Of a stretch of DNA of 64,000 nucleotides, positions 1 through 7,913 are shown piece after piece (within the stretch, counting starts at the first letter, position 1; each line of letters starts with the position of its first letter). The DNA is from Arthrobacter sp. Leaf337. GTDB lineage: Bacteria; Actinomycetota; Actinomycetes; Actinomycetales; Micrococcaceae. The stretch covers positions 500 to 64,499 of the forward strand of contig NZ_LMPC01000030.1 in the NCBI RefSeq assembly GCF_001423745.1, read 5' to 3'. The notes beneath the pieces are model-generated. The model searched no databases, was not told where the DNA came from, and was given only the letters and a program-made list of their open reading frames with translations. The translations under genes were made by a program, and so were the position numbers.

Positions 1-450
1 TGCCGCTGTCCGGAGGATGCGGGCCAAGGTTCCCACGGGTCGCTGACGGGCAAGCCGGGCGAGTTCCCCACCACCATCCTGATCGTGAATAAGAAGTTCG
101 CCGCCGACCACCCGGACACCGTCAAGGCACTCCTGAAGGGCCACACCGAATCCGTGGCCTGGCTCAACTCCGCTGCCGCGGACGAGAAGTCCTCCGTCAT
201 CAACGCCGCGCTAAAAGAGGCATCCGGCGCCGAGCTGAAGCCCGACGTCATCGAGCGGTCGCTGAAGAACATCGTCTTCACCGTGGACCCGCTCGCCGGA
301 GCCTACAAGAAGCTGCTGCAGGACGGCGTGGACGCCGGCACCACCAAGCAGGCCGACATCAGCGGCATCTTCGACCTCACCGCCCTGAACAGCGTCACCG
401 CCGAAACCGGCGGCAGCAAGGTCAGCGCCGCCGGCCTCGGCAAGGACTAA
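1..450 (+). CDS. ABC transporter substrate-binding protein, SsuA/TauA-like, C-terminal part
   Basis: The reading frame is open from the left edge to a TAA at 448-450, so the gene starts outside the window. The visible part carries the segment GEFPTTILIVNKKFAADHP followed by a helical stretch (KALLKGHTESVAWLN), the pattern of the C-terminal lobe of periplasmic sulfonate, taurine or nitrate binding proteins. Such proteins capture the ligand outside the cell and hand it to a membrane permease. The ligand cannot be told from this part. The first 20 codons match the family less well than the rest, so an upstream frameshift cannot be excluded. A short near-duplicate of the stop context (cggctcggcaaggacta) follows the stop codon. 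Confidence 0.75.
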   Translation, partial: CRCPEDAGQGSHGSLTGKPGEFPTTILIVNKKFAADHPDTVKALLKGHTESVAWLNSAAADEKSSVINAALKEASGAELKPDVIERSLKNIVFTVDPLAGAYKKLLQDGVDAGTTKQADISGIFDLTALNSVTAETGGSKVSAAGLGKD

Positions 451-494
451 CCCGGCTCGGCAAGGACTAGGCGCCACGGCCCCCGCCCTGCCGC

Positions 495-1490
495 CTAGTA
501 CTCGATCTTTTCGGTCCGTCCGCTGTGCAGAGAACGGGTGGCGGCCTCGGCAATGGCCTGGGCCTTGAGCCCGTCCTCCAGCGAGGGCGTCGGCGCCGCG
601 CCATCATCCAGAGCGGACACGAAGTGCGCGAGGGCCGCAGCGTAGGTAGGCTTCACCAGCTCAAACCAGCCGGGATGCAGGCCGTCCTCGATGACCTGGC
701 CTGACCGGTACCGGGACACGGCACCCGTGCGCCTGCGCTGCGTCTCGGCCATCCCCTCGGAGCCGAACACCTCGATGCGTTCGTCGTAGCCGTAGCTGGT
801 GCGCCGGATGCTGTCGATCTGCACGAGCGCCCCGGTGGGAAGGCGGAGCGTCACCGCGGAGGTGTCGACGTCGTCGTACTCGGCAAGGCGCGGTTCCGCC
901 AAAGCGGACCCGACGGCCGACACCTCCACGGGGTCCAGCCCCGTCAGCCAGCGGACCAGGCCAAAGAAGTGCACGGTCTGGTCCCGCATCTGGCCGCCGG
1001 ATGCGGCGATGTAGGACAACGGCGGAACCGCCGGTCCGCGGCTGGAGAGCTGCAGGAGTTCGACGCCGCCCACTTCCCCGGCGTCGATGATCCGTTTGAG
1101 TTCCATGTAGTCGCGGTCAAAACGGCGGTTGAAGTCGACCATCACCGGGACACCGCGGCCGGCCGCATGGTCGGCGGTCTCGCGGGCCCGGCGCAGGTCC
1201 AAATCGATCGGCTTTTCGCACAGGACGGCCAGGCCGGCGTCGGCCGCGCGGGCCAGATGCTCCGCGTGGGTATCCGTGGAGGAAGCGATGAACACGGCAT
1301 CCACGAGCCGGCGATCGAACACCTCGTGCAGGTCGCTGACGGCCTGGGTTCCGTGCGTTTCGGCCAGGGCCTTGGCCCGGTCGTGGTCGATATCGTAGAT
1401 CCGGGAAAACTCGATCCCCCCATGCGCGGCGAGGTTGGCAGCATGGACGGAGCCGATGAAACCGGCCCCGAGGAGGGCGAAGCGCTGCAT
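495..1490 (-). CDS. Gfo/Idh/MocA-family dehydrogenase, inositol 2-dehydrogenase-like
   Basis: A 331-residue cytosolic NAD(P)-dependent oxidoreductase. The N-terminal Rossmann fold shows GAGFIGSVHA at residues 8-17, the family EKP signature appears as CEKPI near residue 92, and the Asp/His pair expected in inositol dehydrogenases can be read in GQMRDQTVHFF. Length and motifs fit IolG-type enzymes that oxidise myo-inositol or a related polyol or sugar at a ring hydroxyl, but the substrate is inferred only from family resemblance. It follows the second dehydrogenase on the same strand with a 1-bp gap, so the two are almost certainly one transcript controlled by the divergent LacI regulator. Confidence 0.85.
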   Translation of the reverse strand: MQRFALLGAGFIGSVHAANLAAHGGIEFSRIYDIDHDRAKALAETHGTQAVSDLHEVFDRRLVDAVFIASSTDTHAEHLARAADAGLAVLCEKPIDLDLRRARETADHAAGRGVPVMVDFNRRFDRDYMELKRIIDAGEVGGVELLQLSSRGPAVPPLSYIAASGGQMRDQTVHFFGLVRWLTGLDPVEVSAVGSALAEPRLAEYDDVDTSAVTLRLPTGALVQIDSIRRTSYGYDERIEVFGSEGMAETQRRRTGAVSRYRSGQVIEDGLHPGWFELVKPTYAAALAHFVSALDDGAAPTPSLEDGLKAQAIAEAATRSLHSGRTEKIEY

Positions 1491-1491
1491 G

Positions 1492-2712
1492 TCAGATTCC
1501 TGCTTTCTGGATGGAGGCGCCGGGCTGGGCTGTTGAACCGGGCTGGGCTGTTGAACCGGGTGAGACCCAGGCGGCGTCCCGGTGGTGTGAGGCCGCCACG
1601 GCTTCGACGAATCGGACGCCGAGGAGCCCGTCGATGCCGGTGGGTATGGTCAATTCCCGTGACGGCAGCGGCGTGCCGTCACGGCGGGCGCGCAGGATGT
1701 CCGCCAGGTCGCGGTAGAAGTTGGCGAACGCCTCGAGGAACCCTTCGGGGTGGCCCAGGCCGACGCGGGTGAGGCGGGTGGCGTCCTCGGAGAGCGTGCT
1801 GAGCCCGTGGGTGAGCACCGTGGTGGCACCGTCAAGGTCCTGGATCGTGAGATGGTGCGGGTCCTCGTGCTGCCATTCGAGGCTGCCCTTGTCGCCAAAC
1901 ACCCTGATCCGCAGGCCGTGGTTGTGGCCGGCGGCGGCCATGCTGGCCCAGAGCCGGGCCGGCACTCCCCCGGTCAGCTCGAGCTCCACGGTGGCGTGGT
2001 CGAAGACGCGGCGGCCGGGCACCAGGGTGTTGAGCCGGCCGGAGACGCGGTCGGCGTCCAGTCCGGTGATGTAGCGCAGCAGGTGGTAGGCGTGGGTTCC
2101 GAGGTCACCCACCACGCTGGGGAACCCGGCAATGTCCGGATTGGTGCGCCAGCGTGCCTGCTTGTGGCCGTGCTCCTCGAGCGGCGTGGCCGCCCACCCG
2201 GAGGCGTGTTCGACGTCGACGAACGTCACCCGGCCCAGGTCGCCGTCGCGGACCATCCGCGCCGCGTGACGCACCATCGCGTACGCCGAGTAGCAGTGCG
2301 GGACCGCCAGGATGGCATTGTTCTCGGCGGCAAGCCGCACCAGCTCGGCAGCAGTGTCCGAGTCCCGGGTCAGCGGCTTCTCACACACCACGGAGATCCC
2401 GGCTTCAAGGAAAGCGCGGGCGATGTCGAAGTGGCTGTCGTTGGGCGTGGCCACGACCACGACGTCGGCGCCGTCCGGCCGAACGGCCTCGGCAGCTGCC
2501 ATTTCCGCGTAGTCCCGGTACGAGCGGTCCTCGGCAATGCCCAGGTCTGCGGCCAGGCCGAGGGAGCCCTGACGGTCCCTGCCGAAGACGCCCGACGTCA
2601 GCTCGAACTGGTCATCCAGCCGCATCGCATAGCGGTGGGTCTTGCCGATGTCCGCCCCGGCTCCGCCTCCCACCATTCCTGCGACCAGCCGGCGTGTACG
2701 CGGTTCACTCAT
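1492..2712 (-). CDS. Gfo/Idh/MocA-family oxidoreductase
   Basis: A 406-residue NAD(P)-dependent sugar or polyol dehydrogenase. It has a glycine-rich dinucleotide loop (VGGGAGADIGKTH), the EKP motif in VCEKPLTRD, and the conserved Asp/His region GDLGTHAYHLLRY. The frame is open further upstream, but ATG at 2712 (MSEPRTRR) is chosen because GAAGGAAG lies just ahead of it and the longer form would run into the divergent lacI gene. The C-terminus ends in a low-complexity tail with two copies of PGSTAQ, encoded by an exact DNA duplication at about 1529-1562. It is the first gene of a two-gene operon with the IolG-like enzyme. Confidence 0.87.
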   Translation of the reverse strand: MSEPRTRRLVAGMVGGGAGADIGKTHRYAMRLDDQFELTSGVFGRDRQGSLGLAADLGIAEDRSYRDYAEMAAAEAVRPDGADVVVVATPNDSHFDIARAFLEAGISVVCEKPLTRDSDTAAELVRLAAENNAILAVPHCYSAYAMVRHAARMVRDGDLGRVTFVDVEHASGWAATPLEEHGHKQARWRTNPDIAGFPSVVGDLGTHAYHLLRYITGLDADRVSGRLNTLVPGRRVFDHATVELELTGGVPARLWASMAAAGHNHGLRIRVFGDKGSLEWQHEDPHHLTIQDLDGATTVLTHGLSTLSEDATRLTRVGLGHPEGFLEAFANFYRDLADILRARRDGTPLPSRELTIPTGIDGLLGVRFVEAVAASHHRDAAWVSPGSTAQPGSTAQPGASIQKAGI

Positions 2713-2740
2713 GACGCTTCCTTCAATTTTGGACAAATAT

Positions 2741-2752
2741 TGGACCGGTCCA
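2741..2752. promoter_or_regulatory. Candidate LacI-family operator
   Basis: TGGACCGGTCCA is a perfect 12-bp palindrome with a central CG step, the usual form of a LacI-family operator. It lies in the 106-bp gap between the oxidoreductase start (2712) and the divergent lacI start (2819), where one site could control both promoters. Binding by the neighbouring repressor is inferred. Confidence 0.6.
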
Positions 2753-2818
2753 TAATGGAGGTGAAACAAGCCGTTAGTCAACCCCTTATGCTGAGGTGGG
2801 ACCGAGAGGAGACGCAGC

Positions 2819-3844
2819 ATGGACAGTTCGCCCGCCGTCGGTGACCAGCCGCGCAGGCCCACCATCCGGGACGTCGCCGAGCGGGCCGGGGTCTCCAAGT
2901 CCCTTGTGTCTTTGGTGCTGGGCGGATCCTCCAGTGTGAGCCCCAGCCGCCGCCAGGCCGTGCAGGACGCCATGGCAGAACTCGACTACCGGCCCAACCA
3001 GCTTGCCCGCGGCCTCTCGAGCCCGCGCAGCGGCACCATTGGCGTGCTGCTCAATGACCTGCGCAATCCGTGGTTCGTGGAACTGCTGGAAGGGCTGAGT
3101 GCTTCACTGCATTCGGCTGGCGTCTCGCCCGTCCTTGTCGATTCGTACACGGACCACCGGGTGGGCCGGCGTTCGGTGGAAACACTGCTCGAACAACGCA
3201 TCGACGGCATCGTCGTCGTCGGCACCACCACGGAAACCGCCGCCCTCGAGGCGGCTGCCAGGACCGTTCCCGTAGTCCTCGCCGGCACCCGAGAACCCCA
3301 GCTGGACCGGACCGACGTCGTTGTCAACGACGACGAAGCCGGCGCGCGCCAGGCGACCGAGCACCTCATCTCACTAGGCCACCGCCGCATCGCGCACCTG
3401 CAGGGGCCGGGCCGCATCGCCGAACTGCGGCGCGAAGGCTACGAATCCTCCATGCGAGCCGCAGGGCTTGAGCCGCTGGTGGTAGCGGGCGGCATGAGCG
3501 AGGAAAGCGGCTATGACGCCACCCAGCGGCTGCTGGCCCGCAAGGAACGCCCGACGGCGATCTTCGCGTTCAACGACATCGCCTGCATCGGAGCACTGTC
3601 CGCCGCCGACGACCGGGGACTCAGCGTCCCGGACGACCTCTCGCTGGTGGGCTACGACAACACCTACCTCGCCAAGATCCGGCACCTCTCGCTGACGTCG
3701 GTGGACAACGGCAACATCGCCGTGGGCCTGCAGGCCGGCAAGTTCATCCTGGAGCGCCGGGAACACCCGGACCTCCCGCAGCGGCTGCATCTGGTTCCCA
3801 CCCAGCTCGTGGTCCGCGGGTCCACCGGGCACGCGCCGGCCTGA
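2819..3844 (+). CDS. LacI-family transcriptional regulator
   Basis: A 341-residue DNA-binding repressor. Residues about 14-60 form the LacI helix-turn-helix and hinge (TIRDVAERAGVSKSLVS, then YRPNQLARGLSS), followed by a periplasmic-binding-protein-like sensor domain beginning GTIGVLLNDLRNPWF. The sensor normally binds a sugar or polyol and releases the operator. A GAGGAG box lies about 7 bases before the ATG. It is divergent from the two Gfo/Idh/MocA genes and probably represses them; the effector is not known. Confidence 0.92.
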   Translation: MDSSPAVGDQPRRPTIRDVAERAGVSKSLVSLVLGGSSSVSPSRRQAVQDAMAELDYRPNQLARGLSSPRSGTIGVLLNDLRNPWFVELLEGLSASLHSAGVSPVLVDSYTDHRVGRRSVETLLEQRIDGIVVVGTTTETAALEAAARTVPVVLAGTREPQLDRTDVVVNDDEAGARQATEHLISLGHRRIAHLQGPGRIAELRREGYESSMRAAGLEPLVVAGGMSEESGYDATQRLLARKERPTAIFAFNDIACIGALSAADDRGLSVPDDLSLVGYDNTYLAKIRHLSLTSVDNGNIAVGLQAGKFILERREHPDLPQRLHLVPTQLVVRGSTGHAPA

Positions 3845-3874
3845 CCGCGGAACGGGACCACCCGCCGTCGAACG

Positions 3875-5221
3875 TTAGCCGCCGATGTAGCGGTCCCGTC
3901 CGGCCCGGAAGCCAAACACCGCCGCGAGCGCCCCGACGACCAGGAACAGCACCCCGGCGGCGGCGAAGGAGCCGGTGACCTGGTGCAGCTGCCCCACCAT
4001 CAGCGTGCCCGTGGAGCCGACGCCGTAGCCCACGCCCTGCATCATGCCGGACAGGTGGGCCGCCGTGTGGCCGTCCCGGGTCCGCAGCATGATCATGGTC
4101 AGCGCCACCGCGGTCAGGCTGCCCTGCCCGAGGCCCAGCAGGCCGGTCCACACCCAGATGAAGTCCAGCGGCCCGAAAATGCTGAGCGCGAACCCGCCGC
4201 CGGTCATGAGCGCCACCACCGTGTTGATCGCCCGCTGGTCGCGGAACCGTGCGGCCAGCGCCGGCGCGAAGAGTGAACCTAGCATCTGCAGGACGATGGA
4301 GGCGGAGACGATCAGCCCGGCCGTTCCGCCGTCCACTCCGCGTTCCCGCAGGATGGGGGCCAGCCAGGCGAACACGCTGAAGGACATCATGGCCTGCAGC
4401 ACCATAAAGATGGTGACCTGCCAGGCCACCGCCGAGCGCCACACGTTCACGCCGTCGGCAACGGCCTGGTGCCGCGGGTGCCGCTGCCTGACGGCCAGCG
4501 GAAGGAACAGGAAAAGGACGACGGCGGCGGGCAGCGCCCAGAACCACAGCGCCGCCGTCCACTCCCCCGACGCGGCGAACACCGGGTAGGTGAACCCGGC
4601 GCCCAGGGCGGCCGAGGCGCAGATCGCCGTCGTGTAGAGGCCGCCCATCAGCCCGAGCCGGTGCGGGAAGTCGCGCTTCACCAGCCCCGGCAGCAGCACG
4701 TTGCACAGGGCGATCGCGGCACCGCAGGCAGCTGTTCCGGCAAGGAGGGCGGGCAGGTGGCCGGCGCCCGGCAGCTCGAACGGACGGAGCAGCAGGCCGG
4801 CAGTGAGGACGGCCATGGCTCCGAGCAGCACCCGCTCGGCACCGAAACGCCGGGCGAGGACGGGCGCCAGCGGCGCGAAAACTCCCAGCAGTGTCACCGG
4901 CACGGTGGTGAGGACCACCACTGCCCAGCCCGGCAGGCCGGCGTCGGACCGTATTTCCGGCAGCACCGCGGCGAAGCTGGAGAACACCGTCCGCAGGTTC
5001 AGCCCGATCAGCACCAGGCATACTCCAAGGAAGACCAGCCCGCGGCGGCTGCTGACGCGGGTGGGCTCGGCCGCGGGGAGCTCGTCGACTTCGGCGTCCA
5101 CCAGCGTGCCGGAGGTGTCGCTCCTGGAGCGCCCTGCGGCCTCGGTGTTCGCGGGATCGCTTGCGGGATTGCTTGCGGCGGCGTTATTGGCTCGGTTCGT
5201 GGCTTCGGTCACGCGCCCCAT
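3875..5221 (-). CDS. MFS transporter, CynX/NimT-like
   Basis: A 448-residue major facilitator with about 12 hydrophobic segments after a 60-residue hydrophilic N-terminal tail. The first membrane segment and loop (LVLIGLNLRTVFSSFAAVLPEI) resemble the cyanate/2-nitroimidazole (CynX/NimT) group, in which a conserved NLR near the first helix is typical. It sits in the cytoplasmic membrane and probably exports or imports a small organic solute. It is convergent with lacI (30-bp gap) and has no obvious functional partner. The N-terminal tail is rich in Ala, Asn, Glu and Asp and may be shorter if a downstream start is used. Confidence 0.8.
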   Translation of the reverse strand: MGRVTEATNRANNAAASNPASDPANTEAAGRSRSDTSGTLVDAEVDELPAAEPTRVSSRRGLVFLGVCLVLIGLNLRTVFSSFAAVLPEIRSDAGLPGWAVVVLTTVPVTLLGVFAPLAPVLARRFGAERVLLGAMAVLTAGLLLRPFELPGAGHLPALLAGTAACGAAIALCNVLLPGLVKRDFPHRLGLMGGLYTTAICASAALGAGFTYPVFAASGEWTAALWFWALPAAVVLFLFLPLAVRQRHPRHQAVADGVNVWRSAVAWQVTIFMVLQAMMSFSVFAWLAPILRERGVDGGTAGLIVSASIVLQMLGSLFAPALAARFRDQRAINTVVALMTGGGFALSIFGPLDFIWVWTGLLGLGQGSLTAVALTMIMLRTRDGHTAAHLSGMMQGVGYGVGSTGTLMVGQLHQVTGSFAAAGVLFLVVGALAAVFGFRAGRDRYIGG

Positions 5222-5252
5222 TCTCGCAGGCAGCGGCGCGCATCCGCCGCCG

Positions 5253-5846
5253 CTAGGCCGTGCTGACGATCAAGTAGCGCTCGTCCGTGATCTCTTTGCC
5301 CCACAACGCCGGGTCCCCCAGCATGGTCAAGGTGGCATTCCTGCGGTGGCCGCGAACCAGCTCAAGGCAGCGTTCAGCGGATATCCCCGCACCGGTTCCC
5401 CACAGCCCTTCCACGAGGATCATGGTGCCCGAACCGCGCAGCAGCCCGATCCAGCGGGCCAAGGCCGCGTCCGGATCCGGCAGTGCCCACAGCACGTGGC
5501 GGGCAAGCACCGCGTCGAAGGAGCCCGGCGCCAGCGCCGGGGAAGAGGCGTCGCCCACCTCGAACTCCGCAGACACCCCTGCGGCCGCAGCCTTCGCCCG
5601 GGCGATGTCCACCATGTTCCCTGACAAGTCCATGCCCCGGACCCGGTGCCCGGCAGCCCCCAGCAGCAGCGAAAGACTGCCGGTCCCGCAGCCAAGGTCC
5701 GCCACGTCGCTGCCGGGTTCCGGGATCAGCGGCAGCAGCAGCGCCTCCCATGCCCCGCGGACGGAAGGGTCGGCGAGACCGTGGTCCGCTTCGTCGTCGA
5801 ATGTCTCCGCCTGGTCATCCCAATAGCTGCGCACGGCATCAGTCAT
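5253..5846 (-). CDS. SAM-dependent class I methyltransferase
   Basis: A 197-residue cytosolic methyltransferase. The SAM-binding motif I is VADLGCGTGSLSLLLG, followed by GMDLSGNMVDIARAKA (motif II acidic residue) and the FDAVLARHVLWALPDP region (motif IV), the usual UbiE/Methyltransf_11 order. The open frame extends upstream, but ATG at 5846 (MTDAVRSYWDDQAETFDDEADH) matches the usual family start and leaves room for the divergent trmB promoter region. The substrate is unknown. It shares the intergenic region with trmB, which holds an unusual inverted repeat. Confidence 0.85.
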   Translation of the reverse strand: MTDAVRSYWDDQAETFDDEADHGLADPSVRGAWEALLLPLIPEPGSDVADLGCGTGSLSLLLGAAGHRVRGMDLSGNMVDIARAKAAAAGVSAEFEVGDASSPALAPGSFDAVLARHVLWALPDPDAALARWIGLLRGSGTMILVEGLWGTGAGISAERCLELVRGHRRNATLTMLGDPALWGKEITDERYLIVSTA

Positions 5847-5908
5847 GCGGGACAGTCTGGCACGTCCGGCGCCGGCTCGAAAGGCGAGGAGGCACCCCCG
5901 TGCCACGG

Positions 5909-5972
5909 GAGTTTTTGTCCACCTATCGGGGATTGGAGCGCTCTCAGGCCCGCGTTGTCCGGACAAAAACTC
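5909..5972. repeat. 12-bp inverted repeat around a 40-nt spacer, with inner palindrome
   Basis: GAGTTTTTGTCC at 5909-5920 is the exact reverse complement of GGACAAAAACTC at 5961-5972. The right arm also overlaps a perfect 12-bp palindrome, TTGTCCGGACAA (5955-5966), so TTGTCC occurs three times. The element sits between the divergent methyltransferase and trmB starts, directly upstream of the trmB ribosome-binding site. It could be a two-site operator or a stem-loop; no regulator is encoded next to it. Confidence 0.7.
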
Positions 5973-5988
5973 AACTATTCTGGAGGGG

Positions 5989-6957
5989 ATGAGTGAATCC
6001 CCAGAAACCCCTGAGCCTTCCGCTGCCGAGTCGCCGGACGCAGCCTCTGAAGCCCCCGGGCAGCCGCAGGCAGCCCGCCCGGTGACCCCCGGCACGCAGG
6101 CGTCATTCGGCACCTACGGCGGCCGGCCCGTCAGCTTCGTGCGCCGCGGAACCCGTTTGCAGGGCCGCCGGCAGGTGGCCTGGGAGGAGCACTCGGACCG
6201 CTGGGCGGTCGACGTCCCCCGGCACATCGCCAACACCTCCGTGCACCCGGACTACGTTTTCGACGCCGCGGCCGAGTTTGGCCGCACGGCGCCCCTGATC
6301 GTGGAGATCGGCTCCGGTCTTGGCGACGCCGTATGCCACGCGGCCGAAGAGAACCCGGACTGGGATTTCCTGGCCGTGGAGGTCTACACGCCCGGACTCG
6401 CCAACACCATGATCAAGATCAACAGCCGCGGGCTCAAAAACGTCCGCGTGGTGGAAGCCAACGCGCCGGAGGTCCTCGCCACCATGCTGCCGGCAGGCTC
6501 CGTCAGCGAGGTCTGGGTCTTCTTCCCCGACCCCTGGCACAAATCGCGCCACCACAAGCGCCGGCTCATCCAGCCCGAGTTCGCCGAGCTCGTTGCCACG
6601 GCCCTCAAGCCCGGCGGCCTGTTCCGGGTGGCCACCGACTGGTCCAACTACGCCGTCCATGTCCGCGACGTGATGGCCGGCTCCGCCGATTTCGTGAACC
6701 TGCACGACGGCGAGCGCAGGGGTCCCGAAAGCCCCCTCACCCAGGTGTGGCAGTCCGGCGTCGAGTCCCTGGTGGGCGGCGCTCCGGTCAAGGAGGGGCG
6801 CGCCCCGGTGAGCACCGAACACACCGGCCCCAACGAGGGCGTGGACGAAACCGGCGGCTGGGCGCCCCGGTTCGAGGGCCGGATCCGGACCAGCTTCGAA
6901 AACAAGGCACACGAAGCGGGCCGCCTCATCTTCGACCTGTGCTACCGGCGGTTATGA
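5989..6957 (+). CDS. trmB: tRNA (guanine-N7-)-methyltransferase TrmB
   Basis: This enzyme methylates G46 in the variable loop of tRNAs, using SAM. The 322-residue protein has a 70-residue Pro/Ala/Glu-rich N-terminal tail that is common in actinobacterial versions, then the SAM motif VEIGSGLGDAV and the diagnostic TrmB block VFFPDPWHKSRHHKRR near residue 180. ATG at 5989 is chosen because GGAGGGG lies directly ahead, although the spacing of 2-4 bases is short. The adjacent small membrane protein gene starts 7 bases after the stop, so they are probably cotranscribed. Confidence 0.93.
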   Translation: MSESPETPEPSAAESPDAASEAPGQPQAARPVTPGTQASFGTYGGRPVSFVRRGTRLQGRRQVAWEEHSDRWAVDVPRHIANTSVHPDYVFDAAAEFGRTAPLIVEIGSGLGDAVCHAAEENPDWDFLAVEVYTPGLANTMIKINSRGLKNVRVVEANAPEVLATMLPAGSVSEVWVFFPDPWHKSRHHKRRLIQPEFAELVATALKPGGLFRVATDWSNYAVHVRDVMAGSADFVNLHDGERRGPESPLTQVWQSGVESLVGGAPVKEGRAPVSTEHTGPNEGVDETGGWAPRFEGRIRTSFENKAHEAGRLIFDLCYRRL

Positions 6958-6963
6958 TGCACC

Positions 6964-7371
6964 ATGGCCTCCGCCCAGCCCTCCGCGGCTCAACCTGTCC
7001 CGCCGCTCCGGCCCGCTGATTCGCGCGGGCTGGCGGCCGGCATCACCAGCCTGGTCTGCGCCGTGCTGGCACCGGTCGCGGCCATGGTCGGCCTGTCAAC
7101 GTTCATCATGGCGGCAGCCGAGCCACTGATGGCGAACGTCCCGCTGCCGGACACCAGCGGCTACTGGATCCTGCTCATGGTCCTGGTGGGCCTGATGGCG
7201 GGGCTGGTCCTGACCTCGGTGATTACCGGAATCGTGGCCATCAGAAGGTCGCGCCGGATGAACGCCGCAAGGATCACCGGATTACTTGGCCTCGCTTTTA
7301 CTGCCTTCAACCTGGCGGGCGGCATGTGGACCTGGACCGGCCTGGCCGGGCCCTGGCCCCTCCTCGGCTAG
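6964..7371 (+). CDS. Small membrane protein of unknown function
   Basis: A 135-residue protein with three or four hydrophobic segments (about residues 25-50, 65-90, 105-130) separated by a basic loop (RRSRRMN). The arrangement resembles DUF4190-type small membrane proteins, but no catalytic motif is visible. It starts 6 bases after trmB and is probably read from the same transcript; no functional link to tRNA modification is evident. Confidence 0.7.
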   Translation: MASAQPSAAQPVPPLRPADSRGLAAGITSLVCAVLAPVAAMVGLSTFIMAAAEPLMANVPLPDTSGYWILLMVLVGLMAGLVLTSVITGIVAIRRSRRMNAARITGLLGLAFTAFNLAGGMWTWTGLAGPWPLLG

Positions 7372-7394
7372 GCGCCTGGGCGTTCAACGCGGCG

Positions 7395-7841
7395 TCAGCT
7401 GACCGTGATGGCGCCGACCACATCTTTGAGCAAGCCGATCCGCGGCTCGAGCTGGGGGTCGACATAGGGCCAGATCACCACCACGCCGATGAACCGGTCG
7501 TTTTCCCACACCCCCACCGTGGCGGCCGCTTTCGCGTCGCCGCGTGCGTCGTCATAACCGACGACGACGGCGTAGGCGGCTTTGCCGGGAAGGTTCAGCT
7601 CGCCCTCGGTCAGCAGGCTGCCGCCGCGCTCTTCTAGATAGTGGGCGGACATCAGGTGTGCCCAGCCGTTGGCCTCGGCCGGACCTTCAACGGAGGTGTC
7701 GTCCTTGATAACGGTGACCAGGACGTCCCCCAGCAGCCCGTACTGCTCCGTGTTGGGGCCGGCGGTGGAATCGTCCAGGACCAGGGTGTGGTCGGGGAAG
7801 TCCGCCGTGAAGCCGAGCGGAGATTCGATGTGAACTGTCAT
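7395..7841 (-). CDS. Hypothetical protein, possibly PsbP/Mog1/LpqN-like fold
   Basis: A 148-residue soluble protein without signal peptide or membrane segment. The start GFTADFPDHTLVLDD, alternating beta strands and a late helix before GAITVS resemble the compact PsbP/Mog1/LpqN-type fold, but this is a weak reading. It lies 72 bases downstream of the WXG100-domain gene on the same strand and is probably cotranscribed with it, which makes a chaperone, partner or immunity role possible. No such role is shown by the sequence. Confidence 0.65.
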   Translation of the reverse strand: MTVHIESPLGFTADFPDHTLVLDDSTAGPNTEQYGLLGDVLVTVIKDDTSVEGPAEANGWAHLMSAHYLEERGGSLLTEGELNLPGKAAYAVVVGYDDARGDAKAAATVGVWENDRFIGVVVIWPYVDPQLEPRIGLLKDVVGAITVS

Positions 7842-7913
7842 GGCTGGTGGTTGCTCCTTCAGCGGTAAGTCAGTGTTTGCAGGGCAGGCGGTGTTTGTAG
7901 GGGGCCGGCGGAA

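Noticed and set aside
1..84. Possible frameshift in the first substrate-binding gene
   Set aside because: The frame stays open to the edge and only about 20 codons look unlike the family, which is not enough evidence.
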